From: Isoetes taiwanensis
Taxonomy: Eukaryota; Streptophyta; Lycopodiopsida; Isoetales; Isoetaceae
Length of the DNA stretch: 64,000 bases
Assembly (NCBI GenBank): GCA_021234155.1
Contig: JAJEKV010000212.1
Coordinates: 62,001 to 126,000 of the forward strand
Direction of reading: 5' to 3'
Shown piece by piece: positions 44,325-57,185 of this stretch. Numbering within the stretch: position 1 is the first letter of the stretch; each line of letters opens with the position of its first letter. Position numbers and translations under genes: made by a program. The notes below the pieces were generated by a model. That model was not told the origin of the DNA, did no database searches, and saw nothing but the letters and a program-made list of their open reading frames with translations.

Positions 44325-46697
44325 AGACAACAGTTTTCAAGCTTCTGTATAGATCAAAAAATCGTAGAGGCCTTTTAACACGAAATTGCATACTTAGAAC
44401 TAGAAAATCACCTTCTTTGGTAAATAGGAACATGACTGAAATGGAAGCACAGTATAAAAAGTACTACAAAGAATTGTAACAAAAGTAGGAAAAGTTGCAA
44501 TTTTGATCTATAAAAAGCTATAATAGGGCTGCCAAACAATTCAGACTCAAAATTTAGTACGCCTAACTGGATCAACAGATGCAAAATTGTTGAGCAAGAT
44601 CAACATTTGTTGTGAAACTACTACTAATATTAATCCTGACCTTGCAAACATGCAATTTGATTCTAATTCTGCAAAATGTAATGAATAGGTGGCTGTGCGG
44701 AAATCACGAGCTCCTAATTAGGTGCAGCAACAACTAGAAGCCTAAACCTCCACAAGAAAGGGATGCTTCAAAATTATCGAGAAATAGCAAAAGGTGCAAA
44801 TAGGAAACGAATCTTAAAAAGAGTGGCAAGAACGATAAGGGAAAGAAATGCCTTTGTAGACCTTTCAGAATTTTCATTCACAATATTGTTATATGATAGA
44901 ATCAAGTTAAGAAGAAATGACTGCAGGAGCGGATCTGAGAATAATTAGTGGAATTGGATCATGAAAACAGGCAACCCTGGGATACTAACATGTTATAAAG
45001 ATGCGATTTGGGTAATGCGATCATCCGAGTACTTAGACATCTCTATGTACCGGTAATGAATAATCCTACTACTCGCTAGAAATGATTTTTTTCAATAAAT
45101 ACTTCCTCTTTAATGCCATTCAAGCTAAAAGGAATTATAGCAATAGCTGTGCGACGTACCTTCCACTACTACAGTGTTTATTCGTCCGCAATGGCAGCAA
45201 TGAGATTCCAGTTTTCTTATCGGTTGAAACATATACTGTATATACAGTGTCCAACAAAATAATTATCTTCTAATGTTGACTTCATTTACGAGCTTAGATG
45301 TAATCTTATTAAATTGAAATATGACCAGAAATTGAATAAAAAAATTCACGAATAAAGATTTCATGCCTCAAGCCCTTGGAGAAGTTTTCGGCATGGACAT
45401 CCATCTGCATGCCTCATGCATTAGACGGATACCCCATCCCATGGCTCCATATTTTTTGGGATGTTCTATTTTACTCGTAGTGTCAAGAAGTGCTAGACGG
45501 GTAAAAATTTGGGCAATCCTAATCTACAGACAACAAATAGTTCATCAGATCTGCTGCAAGCTCATAGCTTCAAAGCAAGTGGCGATTGGAAGGAAGCATA
45601 CAAGTTCTACTTACTCAAAGCCATGAGGTGACCAATTTTTTCCTTATGTTCAGTTGCATGTTCTGATGTATGGTTTCCAATTGTGAATCTTCAGATTTGG
45701 AAAATCTATAGGGGAGGGTGCCCATGAAGCGCCCACTTACACTTTAAGAGTCTCAACATGTTTTAAACAACAAAAACTTGGAATGTGGATTCAAACTATA
45801 ACTACAAATTATGAGTTTTGAACATTAAAAAATTTGGAGTGTGGGGATTTGAACTCCAATATTTTTTCAAGACCCACTGCTACCCAAGATACGTGTAAAT
45901 GTTGTCTATATTACTTGCCCTTGTCAAATTATCATAACTTCCACAATCATTTAATTCGTGAATCATGTACTTCTACCCTCCTTGTACTTCACAGGCATGG
46001 TTCTACTCTCCATGTATGTTGACCAAGTAATATAGGCTACTACACCAAGCATTTTTTCATGTTGACTTACACTATAGAAACCTCACATTCCAAACAGATA
46101 AGTTTGTCTGTCATCAAATACCTATACTATACCATCAACTAGAATGCATACTCAAGTTGAATCTACATCCAGGTTTTATACGTGGGGATAAACCAGTTGA
46201 ACTCACTTCATAGTATTTAGAATGTTGTTCTTGACACCTGAACACCAGTTAACAACTATTATTACAATTGCGACTGTATGTGATGTATGTTCATGTATAT
46301 ATTACATTTGTTATTTGATTGATTGAATGATGCCATTAAATTGATAAAATTATGAGCACATTTTAATACCCTCTCCATTAGTTAAGACTAGATTGTTTGA
46401 ACACCATTGATAAGTTGTTGCGCATTAATCTTTCTTCATATTTCTTGATTGTCTTGTATTTGTGAGTTGTTTATCAAGATTTTTTTTTTTCATATGTTGC
46501 GTAGCTAGTATAAACTAAAGAAGCTTGCAACCAAACAACCCTAGTTGAGAAGATAGCAGAAGATGGCTCAGCAGGAAGAAGGTCAAGATGTAACCAGGGA
46601 GGATCAGCAAGGCCCCTTATCAATACCAGCATTTTGAGCACCCCAGTCTTATCTACATTTTTGAAATTTATACCAACCGAGGCAGAATTCAAGGGTC
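44325..46697. other. Upstream region of the LACTB2-like gene and spacer
   Basis: The promoter of the minus-strand gene must lie just after 44324, but no clear TATA box was identified. The remainder has only short frames and no recognised repeat. Confidence 0.4.
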
Positions 46698-49190
46698 TTG
46701 CAGCAAGTGGAGAGAGTACAGGAATGCGCTATTGCTAACAATACACATTCAAGAGAACTAGACAGGTTGCAGGCAATGGAGGTGGCAGCTAAGAAGAAAG
46801 GTGCCACGATCACAGAGGTGTGTAGAAGTTGTTGTGACAATAGACCAGGTTATTGCCCCTCAGGGGCCAACTTCAATGATGTGATCGTAAATTTGGATAA
46901 GAAAGAGTTTGATAGGGACTGACCCCATACGAGAGGTAAGCATAAAGTCGTTGATCGCAAAGTTGCTGCAATGCGAGCCAAAGCACTGAAGAGGTATGTT
47001 CAAGTGCAGGGATAATTGCCCACAATAATGAGTTCAACAAGATATATGTGCAACAACTATTCTAACGAGCTGGCTAAAGATAGGCATATGAACTACAGGA
47101 GCATAAAATAGAGGCAAGGAAGTGGTAGTGGCAATAGCAATAGGATTAAGGAAGCCGGCGATAGTGAAAGCACCATAGGTGACAAGCCTATTATCATTAT
47201 TTACCTAATTGCAGATGCTATTCAGCTTTTGGAAAGGAGAGGAGGGGTAGCTCAGCCGGTGCGATGAATGAGGAGGCGGATTTTTGGCTCAGTTACAAAA
47301 CGAGAGAAGTCGCAATCTCAGTGTCTAAAGGATCATGCCGATGGATACGAGAAGTTGATTAGAGAATTAGGGCCAGATTCGACTAGAGGAGTTAAGGGCA
47401 TGTCACTTTGCTGAAACCCAATCCTGTGATGGCACGCCTTAACTGGCTCCTTTGCTCTGATTCCACTAACTCGTGCTGGCAATTACCGTAACACTTGCTT
47501 TGAAACTAAAACACTCCGGAACACTGCCGCTTAACTTCCAAGCTTTGGATTTGAATGAAAGGGGATGTCCCCTGGCCTTTTCAAAATAGTTAACTAGCTG
47601 TTGTGGGATTTCGACCATGTCCTCGGCATCAATCTAACCATCGTCGTAGATCTACGAAATTTGATAACTCCAGTGCCACTTCGTGAAATCACCAAAGTTA
47701 TGTGCTCAAAAATAGAGAGCGAAAATTGAGTTTTTACATGATACTTCCACTGCCGCATGTGGAATCTGGCCCTTAGAGGACATTAAAAGGCAATTGCATG
47801 CCCTGAATAGAGAACCGACGGTCTTGAAGGAAAACAATAGGGTCAATAGGTGTAAGCAAGGGCGAGAAAAAAATGGCTGAAAAAAAGGCGAAGCAACAGA
47901 AGTTGACCAATTTTAACATCAGAACAACTGCAGAAGGCACAATTGAAGGCCGTGAAAGCATTCTTATATGTCGTCTGTCGCCACATATTGGCAATGAAAA
48001 AAGCATTATAGGAAGTTGCCAAAGCAGGACTGGCATTCAAGTTGCCTTCATACAAGCATGCCAATAACAAGATGATTGATGAAATACATGGCAAAATGGT
48101 CGAGATGGTGGAAATGAAATTGTGCCAGGTGATAGAAGCCTCTTCAGTGGTGATTCTGCTTCAATGGTGATTGACGGTTGGAGCAACACAAACAAGGATC
48201 ACCTCATAAAATTATGAAAACTAAAACTAACTAGGTGAAGGGAGATTTGGTTTTTCAGAAGACAAAGGTAGTGAAAGCAGAGAATCTTTCAGCTCGTAAT
48301 GGATAATGCATCTAATTGTAAACTAGGGGATGCAATGTTTGAGATAGAATTCCCAAACTTGCATGCCACCAACTGTCAACACCACTGCCTAAACCTATAG
48401 TTCAAGGAGTGGTTCTCATAGCATACTTGGTTCAAAGATCATATTCAAAAAGCGCGTCGTTTAGTGAACTTCATCCACACAAAACAGGCAGTCTATACCA
48501 TCTACAAGTCATTGTGTTTGAAGGCCCTAGCGCTCATAAATCCTGGCCAGAATCGATTTGGTTCTAATCAAATCTGTCTTGCAAGAGTGCTCAGGTGTTG
48601 TGATTGCATCATCTCCACCTTCAGTCACACGAACTTTTTTTTATTGGAAGAGGGGACAAAATGACAATAATGCATTCATACACCATTAGCAAGCCAATGC
48701 CCACGGAGATATGATTGGGCGGGAGACATTTTGAAAAGATATAGAAAGGTATGAGGTGCATGCAACCTATTTGTCATGCCATAAAAACCCTAGATTCTTT
48801 GAAGGGAAGCACTGGCAATGTTTGTAGGTTTTGGCACTCAATTCAATCATTCTTGTAGCACAGCAGGCCCACTACGCTCAAGGACTTCGAAGTCCAATAG
48901 AAGAAGTCATACAACGGCCTTCATGGTGCCGTTCATGTCTTAGAACTGCACAACCATGATGTAGACCAGCATACAGACAAGAAAGTGACTGATTTACTGA
49001 AAAAGATTGCAAAATGCTACTATCCCAATGGGTCAGACTACAAGATGTTCATTGCTGAGTTAATTGAGTATTAGAACCGAAATGGAAGATAAACAGATGA
49101 GGAACTTCATGATGCGTTGAAGAGTCACACGAAAGCACCTATATGGGATCCTATGCATGGTGATATGTCCACGTGAAAGTTAAAGATGTG
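46698..49190 (+). pseudogene. hAT-type transposase relic (DUF659 group)
   Basis: With frequent stops and shifts, the plus strand still shows hAT landmarks in order. A helical/coiled N-terminal part (RELDRLQAMEVAAKKKG, EKLIREL, DIKRQLHALN) comes first. AGLAFKLPSYKHANNKMIDE-like sequence follows near 48010-48080, then MVIDGWSNTNKDHL near 48162-48203, matching the DUF659 DGWxN motif. Then come VMDNASNCKLGDAMFE, HHCLNL, and IQKARRLVNFIHTKQA near 48300-48490. The C-terminal dimerisation region is not found before the Gypsy LTR. A PIF/Harbinger-type MITE interrupts the coding part at 47370-47772. I found no hAT terminal inverted repeats. Confidence 0.65.
47370..47772. mobile_element. PIF/Harbinger (Tourist)-type MITE in the hAT relic
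   Basis: The 403-bp insert has perfect 11-bp terminal inverted repeats (GGGCCAGATTC at 47370-47380 and its complement at 47762-47772). It is flanked by the 3-bp target duplication TTA (47367-47369 and 47773-47775). TTA/TAA duplication with GGSCC-like ends is typical of PIF/Harbinger MITEs. Removing it with one TTA joins EKLIREL to EDIKRQLHALN in frame, so it inserted into intact coding sequence. No transposase is encoded. Confidence 0.9.
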
Positions 49191-49383
49191 TTATAGGCTC
49201 TTACAATGACTATCCTCTCCTTGATATCCTCAAATAGTGAGAGAAAGAGGAACTTGAGTATAAGTACATAAACAGTATCCGCCAAAATGCTTGCTACATA
49301 ATAAAGCTAACAAACTTGTATATAACTTCCAATTGGAAACTCTTGAATCGCAATAGCGGTCCAACTGCAGTGAATAGGCTACA

Positions 49384-50578
49384 TGTGACGCTCCCAGAAT
49401 CCATACGATGCTCCCATCGTATAGACATGGGACTTCCCCTCCCATGGCGACTAAATCACCATGGCAAGGCCCTCCGTCATACTCGGACTACTTGGGATGG
49501 CCAAGTATCCGGGCGAGGAACACGGAGGCGTCATTCGTCCCACGTCCTCTATGGGAAATCCTATACAGCGGAAGCATACATATACGTTAGCATCCAGTCA
49601 TGACCACTCCGGGTTATATCTCCCGGGTCCGATGAGGCAGGTCAGAGAGGCGTCTCCTTCCCGAGTATGACGGATCCCTGGGTGTGCTAGAGAACACGTG
49701 CCTCTTCAGTGACCCCCGCATCCGTACCCGACTTACTCTTCTAAATCTAAAGGTCAGCTCACCAACCCGTTCGAGCCCAGGGCGGCCATATAGGCTCCCA
49801 CCCTCCAGCCCAGAGTGACCGACTATAGGCCTAGCACACTATAGGAGTCCTGTAGCCATGCTAGGCAAGACCCCACCCCCGTTTCACCATCATACTCGTT
49901 ATCTGGTGCTGAACCACATCATAGCATCCCCAGCCAGGTAGGCTCTTGTGCATAGGCCGCAACTATTGGGTATTAAGGGATCTAACTAGAGACATCTCTA
50001 ATCCTAGGAAGCTTTTAGGCCACTACCCTTCCCTTAATTCCCAATACACGGAAGAAGCAGAAAGAACTAACGTAATTACCATCCATGTATTCAGAACAAT
50101 TCATAAAGAGAATTTAATCATTCCATCTACTCAAAGAAGTGTCAGCAGAAAAGAAACCTATCTACTGACTAACCGGTGTCCTGGTTGGGAGCCATGGTCA
50201 CAGTAGGCATCCATCTTTCGAAACTGGTAGGTAAGTGTTGGCAAAACAAGCTTAGGCTGCATGCTGCTGCTCCTCCTCAATCCCAATTCGAATTTGAGAG
50301 AGAATTGGGGTAGGACCCCTATTCCTAGGCCCAAAATGGTAAGTCCCTTCTGGCCAATCGATTTGGGCCAGGTGGCACCCCCTTATTGGTGATAATTAGC
50401 TAATTAGACCATAATGACTTATTTAGGTTAATTAATTCATAGTTATCCCTTTGGCTTTATTAACATAGCTAATAAAAACCATTATGGGTAACCCTCACTT
50501 GGATCATTAAGCCCATTGTGTCCTGGTGACGTGTCATGGTATGCATACGTATACCGTATAGATACCTGGAACGTCACA
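49384..50578 (-). repeat. Gypsy LTR (3' LTR of a minus-strand element)
   Basis: The 1,195-bp LTR starts TGTGACGCTCCC and ends GGAACGTCACA, so the ends are inverted copies beginning TGTGACG. The polypurine tract abuts it at 50579. No second copy is found to the right, so the element has lost its 5' LTR. Confidence 0.85.
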
Positions 50579-50591
50579 TTCTCCCCCCCTT
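50579..50591 (-). other. Gypsy polypurine tract
   Basis: On the element's strand AAGGGGGGGAGAA immediately precedes the LTR start TGTGACG. Confidence 0.8.
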
Positions 50592-50898
50592 GGATTAATG
50601 TTGTCCTCAGCATTAGAGTTAGTGGAGAGTAAGTTACAGCAGAAATACTTTAATTTATTGAAATAGGAAAGGTTTACATACGGAAACAGTAGGACAAAAA
50701 GTCTCGTCTCAACAAGACAGTAAGAAATTATTTTGAAAACACACTTCAAAGACAATTCAAGTTCAAAAACACAAGGTGGCCTATGACGTGAGGCCTCCAT
50801 TCTTCTGCAGCTTATCAATACGCTCTACTGGCCTGCAGAAGTGCATGCATTAGTGTTTAAGAAATAAGTTAAGTAGTGTGGTTGAAGGGACCACCCCC

Positions 50899-52090
50899 TT
50901 AAAGAAATAAAAATATGAATGCAAGGGTCCTATCATGTCTAGGGCTTGCATGTCGTCTCGGCGTAAGGAATGGCAATATTCCCATAATGGCCATAGACGA
51001 ATGCGTCCTATCATGAATGCCTATATGCCCACTTTGCCCATCTAGGATGCATGTAACCCAACCCCTAGAATGATCCGTGCTAGGATTGCACTCGTATGAC
51101 CCCTGTCGCACTAACAGACCACTTTGCTTACTATTTGGGTTGGAGATGATTGCATCTTGGATGGTTTGGCCCTGGCACTCCTTCATAAAGTCCGGGTAAG
51201 TCTTATCCAAATCCGCCTTAAGAACCCATGTTGCGTCCTCTGTAGGTAAGTGTTTCCACTTGACCAAGTATTGCAAATTTTGAGTTCGACGGGTTTGTTT
51301 ATAGGCACGATCTGGCATAATCTCCAACTGATCCTCAGTCATCTCCAGAAGTGTTAGTGTGTCAAGTATCTCTTCTGGGTCCGGATGGTGCTTCTTGAGA
51401 AGACTTACGTGGACGACTTTATGGATCTTTAAATGTGCGGGTAGATCCAACCGGTAGGCCTGAGGTCCTACCCTTTCGGTTATCCGAAATGGTCCCGCCC
51501 ATCTAGGTGCAAGCTTCTTACAGTTGCCAATCTTAAGTTTGGCTTGCTTTACCTTGATCTTTAGCCAAACGGACTCATCAACCTGAAACTCTCGAGGAGT
51601 ACGGTGGCGATCTGCTAGACTCTTCTGTCGAGCTCTTGCAGCTAGCAAATATGCCTGAACCTCTTCGACCAGGCCTTGCCTGTCTGCAAGCAATTGCTGG
51701 GAAACCTCCACCTTGGAGACTGGATTATGCCACGTGTCTGGTGTGAGGCATTGATAGCCATAATTAATCATGAAAGGAGACATCCTAGAAAACTCCTGTT
51801 TGGTACTGTTGTAGGCAAACTCTACCAAATAAATGTAGTCTGCCCATTGAGATTGTTTGTTCCAGACATAGTTACGTAACATATCATCAATGATGCAATT
51901 GGTACGCTCTGTTTGACCATCCGTCTGCGGGTGATAAGATGTGCTCATGGCAAGCTTAGTCTGAATAGTGCTGCAGAAATCCTTCCAGAATGCACTAACA
52001 AACTTAGGATCCCGATCCGATATAATGGTACGGGGCATTCCATGCAGACGAAATACTTCCTTGGTGAAAAGCAAGACGGTATCCAATGCA
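50899..52090 (-). pseudogene. Gypsy integrase C-terminal part and chromodomain
   Basis: The 395-codon frame begins inside integrase with MDTVLLFTKEVFRLHG, then SDRDPKFVS (second catalytic Asp) and YHPQTDGQTERTN (the block holding the catalytic Glu). The integrase C-terminal SH3-like part follows. Then comes a chromodomain with LQYLVKWKHLPTEDATWV, whose aromatic residues normally bind methylated histone tails and guide insertion. The frame is shifted relative to the upstream integrase half near 52090. Confidence 0.9.
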
Positions 52091-53091
52091 GTATCTGTGG
52101 CATTTTAGAAAGTTTGTCGACCACTACCATTAAGACATCAAACCCTCTTAAGGTGCGCGGAAGCCCCATGATAAAATCCATGGTAATAACTTCCCACTTA
52201 GCATTGGGTACGTCGAGGGGTTGCAATTCACCTGGAATACGCAACCGTTCTGCCTTGGTTTGTTGACAAGTCTGGCACTGCTTAATGTACCTAGCAATAT
52301 GCTTCTTCATACCTGGCCAGAAATAGATGGAGCGGATTTTGAAATATGTCTTCATAAACCCCGCATGCCCTGCTATCGGACTGTTATATGTATCATGGAG
52401 AATGAGCTTACGAACTCCAGACGTCTCGGGAACACATAATTTGTCCTTGTAATAAAGGAGTTGAGCTTCCTTCTTATAATGGCAGAAAGTCTCCCTTTCC
52501 TTATCTGTTCTGGCTTCCTTGGATACACTTTGCCATTCCTCCTGGAATTCCTGATCTGTAGGAAGGGTCTGCTGGATCTGTTTCCCAAACTCACTGGAGA
52601 GTGTGGAGATAGCATTACAATGCATGTGAGTGACGAGTGGATGTCTAGAAAGGGCGTCAGCAACAACATTATGCTTGCCCTGTTTATAAATGACCTCAAA
52701 GTCATATCCCTCCAAGAATTCCATCCGCCGTCTTTGCCTCAAATTAAGATGGGGTTGCGTAAAGATGTATTGGAGGCTTTGATGATCAGTACCCAACTAG
52801 AATTGCCTTCCAAGCAAATAATGCCGCCAAATACGCAAGGCACGCACGACGGCGAGCAACTCTTAGTCATGCGTAGGGTATTGCTGCTCAGCGTCATTCA
52901 TCTTTCGAGAATCATAAGCGATCACCCGACCGTCTTGCATCAAAACCCCTCCTGTGGCTATTTGACTGGCATCAGTGGTCCTTTTGAGGATCTGACATTG
53001 TAAGAACATGAGCTGTTGTCAAAGCATCCTTTAGGGCTTGAAAGCCGGTCTGTACTTTATCTTTCCAATGTGCCATCCAATCTCTAACCTT
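51945..53091 (-). pseudogene. Gypsy RNase H and integrase N-terminal part
   Basis: On the minus strand, fragments give LLGRQF and TDHQSLQYIFTQPHLNLRQR, then the RNase H end GKHNVVADALSRHP. The integrase HHCC zinc domain is CQTCQQTKAERLRIPGELQP with the preceding His pair. ITMDFIMGLP, carrying the first catalytic Asp, follows. Stops at about 52870 and 52797 break the RNase H frame. Confidence 0.85.
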
Positions 53092-54193
53092 TTAATGCTT
53101 GGTGAGATCAGTTAAAGGCGCAGTCAGCTTGGCAAAGTCCTTGACAAACTTACGGTAATACCCGGCCAAGCCTAGAAAACTGCGAACCTCAGACACGTCG
53201 GTTGGAATTGGCCATTCTTTGACTGCTTCAATTTTAGCTGGGTCGGTGGCTATTCCCTCTGCGGACACAATATATCCCAGGTTATCTACCTTGGTGGTGG
53301 CAAAGCGACACTTAGAAAATTTGGCATATAATTGGTGGCGTCTCAATTTCTGTAATGCCAACCGAAGATGCCGTTCATGATCCTCTACGGTCTTACTATA
53401 TATGAGGATGTCGTCAAAGAATATGATGACGAAATCGTCAAGGTATTCGCGGAAGACATCATTCATTAGCCTCATGAAAGTGGCCGGAGCGGAAGGCAGA
53501 CTTATGGATGTCATCCTCCGTAATCCTTATCTGGTGATACCCTGATCGAAAATCAATCTTGGTAAAATACTTAGCCCCTTGCAATTGATCCATAAGATCA
53601 TCAGCCCGCGGTAAAGCATATTGATTCTTAATAGTATGCTTATTGAGTTGCCGGTAATCAATGCACATCCTCATGGTGCCATCTTTCTTCATAACAAAGA
53701 GTATTGGGGCTCCAAAGGGTGAAACACTAAGCCTGATGAAGCCTAATTTGAGGAGTTTCTGTAACTGCTTTTTAAGCTCGGTCAACTCAGGAATACTCAT
53801 CCGGTATGGGGCCTTATTGGTAGGCTTGGTGTCTGGTTCCAAGGTAATTTCACATTCTACCCCTCTGAAAGGTGGTAGCCGATGGATTTCATCGGGAAAA
53901 AGATCATGGTACTCCCGAAGAGCCTCAAGGGTCTCATCCTGTTTGGACTTCGCTTCCACTGAAGCAAGTCGAATTATGCCTGTGATCTGCGATTTCCTGA
54001 GAGCCATATGCAATTGGCGTAATGAAATACACTGCATAATCGGGTAAACTGGCTTACCTGCTATAGTAACTCGGGCTCCATTGGCTGCATTGAAGGTGAC
54101 CTCCTGTTTCTCACAATCAATGTTGGCTTTGGCAGCGGCCAAGAATTCCATCCCTACAATGAGATCATGGCGGCCAATATCCATTATTTCCAC
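53092..54193 (-). pseudogene. Gypsy reverse transcriptase
   Basis: Two overlapping frames (54193-53459 and 53514-53092) together cover the palm and thumb. They contain [33 protein letters not shown], the [11 protein letters not shown] motif with a catalytic Asp, and FFDDILIYS in place of the usual YxDD box. [18 protein letters not shown] and [17 protein letters not shown] follow. A frameshift sits between them near 53510. Confidence 0.9.
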
Positions 54194-54910
54194 TCATAGA
54201 GCAACAGGGGTTCCTGGCAGCTGGATATTCAAATTGATACGACGGCCACGGGTGTGGCGTATGGCCCCACCTGCCAACGTAACTGGACATGGCTTAGACC
54301 TCAAAGGGATGAGCTGTAAGGCTTCTGCCATTCTAGGTGATGCAAAGTTATGAGTACTACCCGTATCCTTAAGAATGACAAAAGGTTTACAATCTACTTG
54401 GCCAACCATAGAAATGACAGAGGGCTGGTGGTTGGCTTGACCGGTTTCAATAGCAACGTAAATGTGAGACTCACCTGTTATATAGTCAGGCGCGTCATCC
54501 TCAGCGGTATTATCCGGATCCTCCCAATCCATGTCTGCTAGGGCAGCTTGCATTGTCTGTGTGATGAAAGGGCATTCCTGCATACGGTGGCCCGGGCGGA
54601 AACAACGATAACAGGCCTTCTCCCTACGTATATCCCTAAAGGCCCCTGCGGTGTTGGCAGGCTTCTCTGGCACAGTGAAGGAAACTTTCTTCTCAGCCTT
54701 CTGATATCCAGTAGAGGCGGGAGGTCCTGCACTAGGTGAGCGCCCTCTGTAGGGTGTATACCCCTTGTTTTGAAGAAACGAAGAGCTTCGTGGTGGCTGA
54801 TACTTTGGGGTGTCTTCTTCTAGGCTAAGTGCTTTAGCCTCTGCTTCTGCAATGGTCTTAGGGTCTATAACTCGAACCATCTTCCCGTGGCATAAGGGGT
54901 GATGTGGCAA
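54194..54910 (-). pseudogene. Gypsy gag C-terminus and aspartic protease
   Basis: The frame encodes a proline/serine-rich end of gag, a single CCHC zinc knuckle (CYRCFRPGHRMQEC), an acidic linker, and the protease active-site motif LKDTGSTHNF. A stop at 54194 separates it from the RT frame. The N-terminal part of gag is missing at the truncation. Confidence 0.88.
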
Positions 54911-56123
54911 TGAAGTAATTAAAGGAATTTAGAATTAGAAAAAAAAGAGGGAAAAATGTAAGAAGGGGGAAGGAAGGAGGAGATCTCAGAATATAAAAAG
55001 AGAGAGACAAGTGGAGATTTACAGAGGCGATCAAAAGGTAAGATAATGCTTGGTGTTTAAAAAAACAAGGTGCTGCGCACGGAGGGTTGCCCTCCATCGT
55101 CGGAGGGTGAAATGGCGTAAATCATAGTTCAATGTCATGTTTTGACAATCAATTCAAATTGCTACTTCTAGACAATAGAATGCTTGATACCATGACTTTA
55201 TGGGAATTGGCCCGAGAAATCTTTGGTGCTCGGCATGGAAGAAGTATTGCAGAAACTCATTTGGAACTCAATGCTGGGAACACAAGCTTTTCAAGCCAAC
55301 AGCTTCTGTGCCTCATCTATTTTTCCACTTTACAAAGCTTGTCAATAAGGTCCCTAAATGTTAACGCCCTAGGAGCAAAATCTTTCTCAACCATCCGCTC
55401 ATAGATGTCTACTGCTTCACTATATCTCTCATTCTCACAAAGAGCCAGAAAGAGAGTGTTATAGCTCAAGCATCGGGATGACACGAAAAAACTTTACACG
55501 AAGTTCGTAGTAAAATATTGTACCTCTATTCGATTCACTGGCAATCTCAAATATATTCATTTGGAGTTGTGGAAGTTTCTTGGAGGCCAGAGACAGAACC
55601 ACTACATTTATGTATAGCTTAGTGGCATATTCAATCCTAAACATTCCAAATAATGGGCAACTAGTCTATCCTTTTCTTAGCTTTCATCTGCAATTGTACC
55701 TGCAGGTGTACACCACGAGATTGGCATTCTATTACCTTTACACAACATAGCAGATAAGATGATCACATATAAGATGATCACATGTAAATATTTATAAATT
55801 CAATCTACTAAGATGATCACATGTAAATATTTATAAATTCCATCTACTAACCATACCAACTTGGCCAGACACATTTATAAATGGCATATTAATAGTTAGT
55901 GCTTACATGATAGAAATCATATAATTCCCAATGATTGTGCTTTCCAAACTTGCATGCTCTAGCAACTGCAATAAGATTCAACATAGCACAGTAGTGTCTT
56001 TGTAATACATTGTAGTTGTGTAGAGTTACATATGGGTATAACAGAACCCCAGCTACGACAAAATGCATTTTGCTGCTCTAATTTTATAGCAGAGTAGTAA
56101 CAGAGCCGTAACTTCAACCAGGA
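54911..56123. other. Spacer with a tandem duplication of about 48 bp
   Basis: No gene is recognised. AAGATGATCACATGTAAATA followed by TTTATAAATTC and ATCTACTAA occurs twice in tandem at about 55766-55860, with a shorter copy before it. A purine-rich stretch lies at 54930-55020. Confidence 0.5.
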
Positions 56124-56272
56124 AGCTCCATTTCTTAAACATGAACATGCATTGAAAAGCTTGGAAAACCTATGAAAAATGATAGGTACATGTTTTACAA
56201 ATTCATACTACAAATGAGTGAAATAAATCATAGTACATGAGCCACATAAGTCACTGGTAGAAAAAGCTCAAG
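56124..56272 (+). repeat. Dispersed repeat, copy A
   Basis: The unit reads GAAGCTCCATTTCTTAAACA, ATGCATTGAAAAGCTT, GGTACATGTTTTACAAATT, ACAAATGAGTGAAATAAATC and ATAGTACATGAGCCACA in order. It is shared with 56900-56998 (first half) and 57055-57185 (second half). Confidence 0.8.
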
Positions 56273-56899
56273 ATAATGGGATATGCCCTCAAAACTAAAA
56301 AGCAAGGGCAATATTTTATGCCATTTTGCTTAACTGAAACAAACAAGATCTGGCAAGTTTTCCAAGCTCTAGGAACCCGTTGTTTGATGGTAAGAGCGGT
56401 TCTTATACAACTTCTTTATCTCAATCATCCATCATAATGAAATTTTTTTCCATGCAACATAACAAAGAAAACATACCTTAATGGATCATTGTGGAAGCCA
56501 TGTGGCCTACAAAACGTCCAAAGGAAGAGAAGATCTATGACGATTTGGGTTGTTTGTAGCTTGCAAGTAGGTGAATCCACAACTGAGGCAGGACAAAATC
56601 CCAGAAGAGCTTCAAAACACACATACTTGTTGCAGCTTATAGGGGCTTGAGCAGACCTCTTAACTACGTGAGCTACCAAGGAATGCATATCTTAGCCTTG
56701 CCCTTACAGAGACATTCACTCAGTTTCTTTCGATAAGCGCTAAAATGGCTTTATATTGCATATGGAAAATGTGTTGCATGATCAAATTTACACAGCGAAC
56801 AAGTGAAATGGATCAAAAGGTATGTATTGTCATCAGAATGCATCAATGCAACTAAGATTTTTTACATCGAGTAGTAATGTGGGGGCGAATCTCAACAAC

Positions 56900-57185
56900 G
56901 AAGCTCCATTTCTTAAACATGAGCATGCATTGGAAAGCTTAGAGAACAACCTATAAAAGATGCTAGGTACATGTTTTTCAAATTTCTAGCCTAAATATGT
57001 CAAATATGACAAAATGCATTTGCTGCTCCAAATTTACAACAGAACAGTAACAGGACATGCATTGGAAAGCTTAGAGAACAGCCTATAAAAGATGCTAGGT
57101 ACATGTTTTTCAAATTTATAGTACAAATGAGTGAAATAAATCATAGTACATGACCCACACAAGATAGCTGGTCCAAAAAGCTCAG
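56900..57185 (+). repeat. Dispersed repeat, copies B and C
   Basis: 56900-56998 repeats the first half of copy A. 57055-57185 repeats most of it again, including AGTGAAATAAATCATAGTAC. B and C share GCCTATAAAAGATGCTAGGT-like sequence, so they are closer to each other than to A. Confidence 0.8.

Larger units (their letters stand above)
49384..54910 (-). mobile_element. 5'-truncated Ty3/Gypsy chromovirus
   Basis: Reading on the minus strand, the order is the gag C-terminus with a zinc knuckle, protease, reverse transcriptase, RNase H, integrase, chromodomain, polypurine tract and LTR. Integrase after RNase H and the chromodomain identify a plant chromovirus. The 5' LTR, primer-binding site and most of gag are missing, and several frames are broken, so this copy is inactive. 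The right-hand boundary near 54910-55100 is not exact. Confidence 0.92.

Noticed and set aside
53661-54047. Plus-strand ORFs inside the Gypsy region
   Set aside because: They are antisense shadows of the minus-strand RT and protease frames, which carry the expected catalytic motifs.
54911-55130. Second Gypsy LTR or primer-binding site
   Set aside because: No TGTGACG-type terminus or sequence matching 49384-50578 is present, so the element is truncated.
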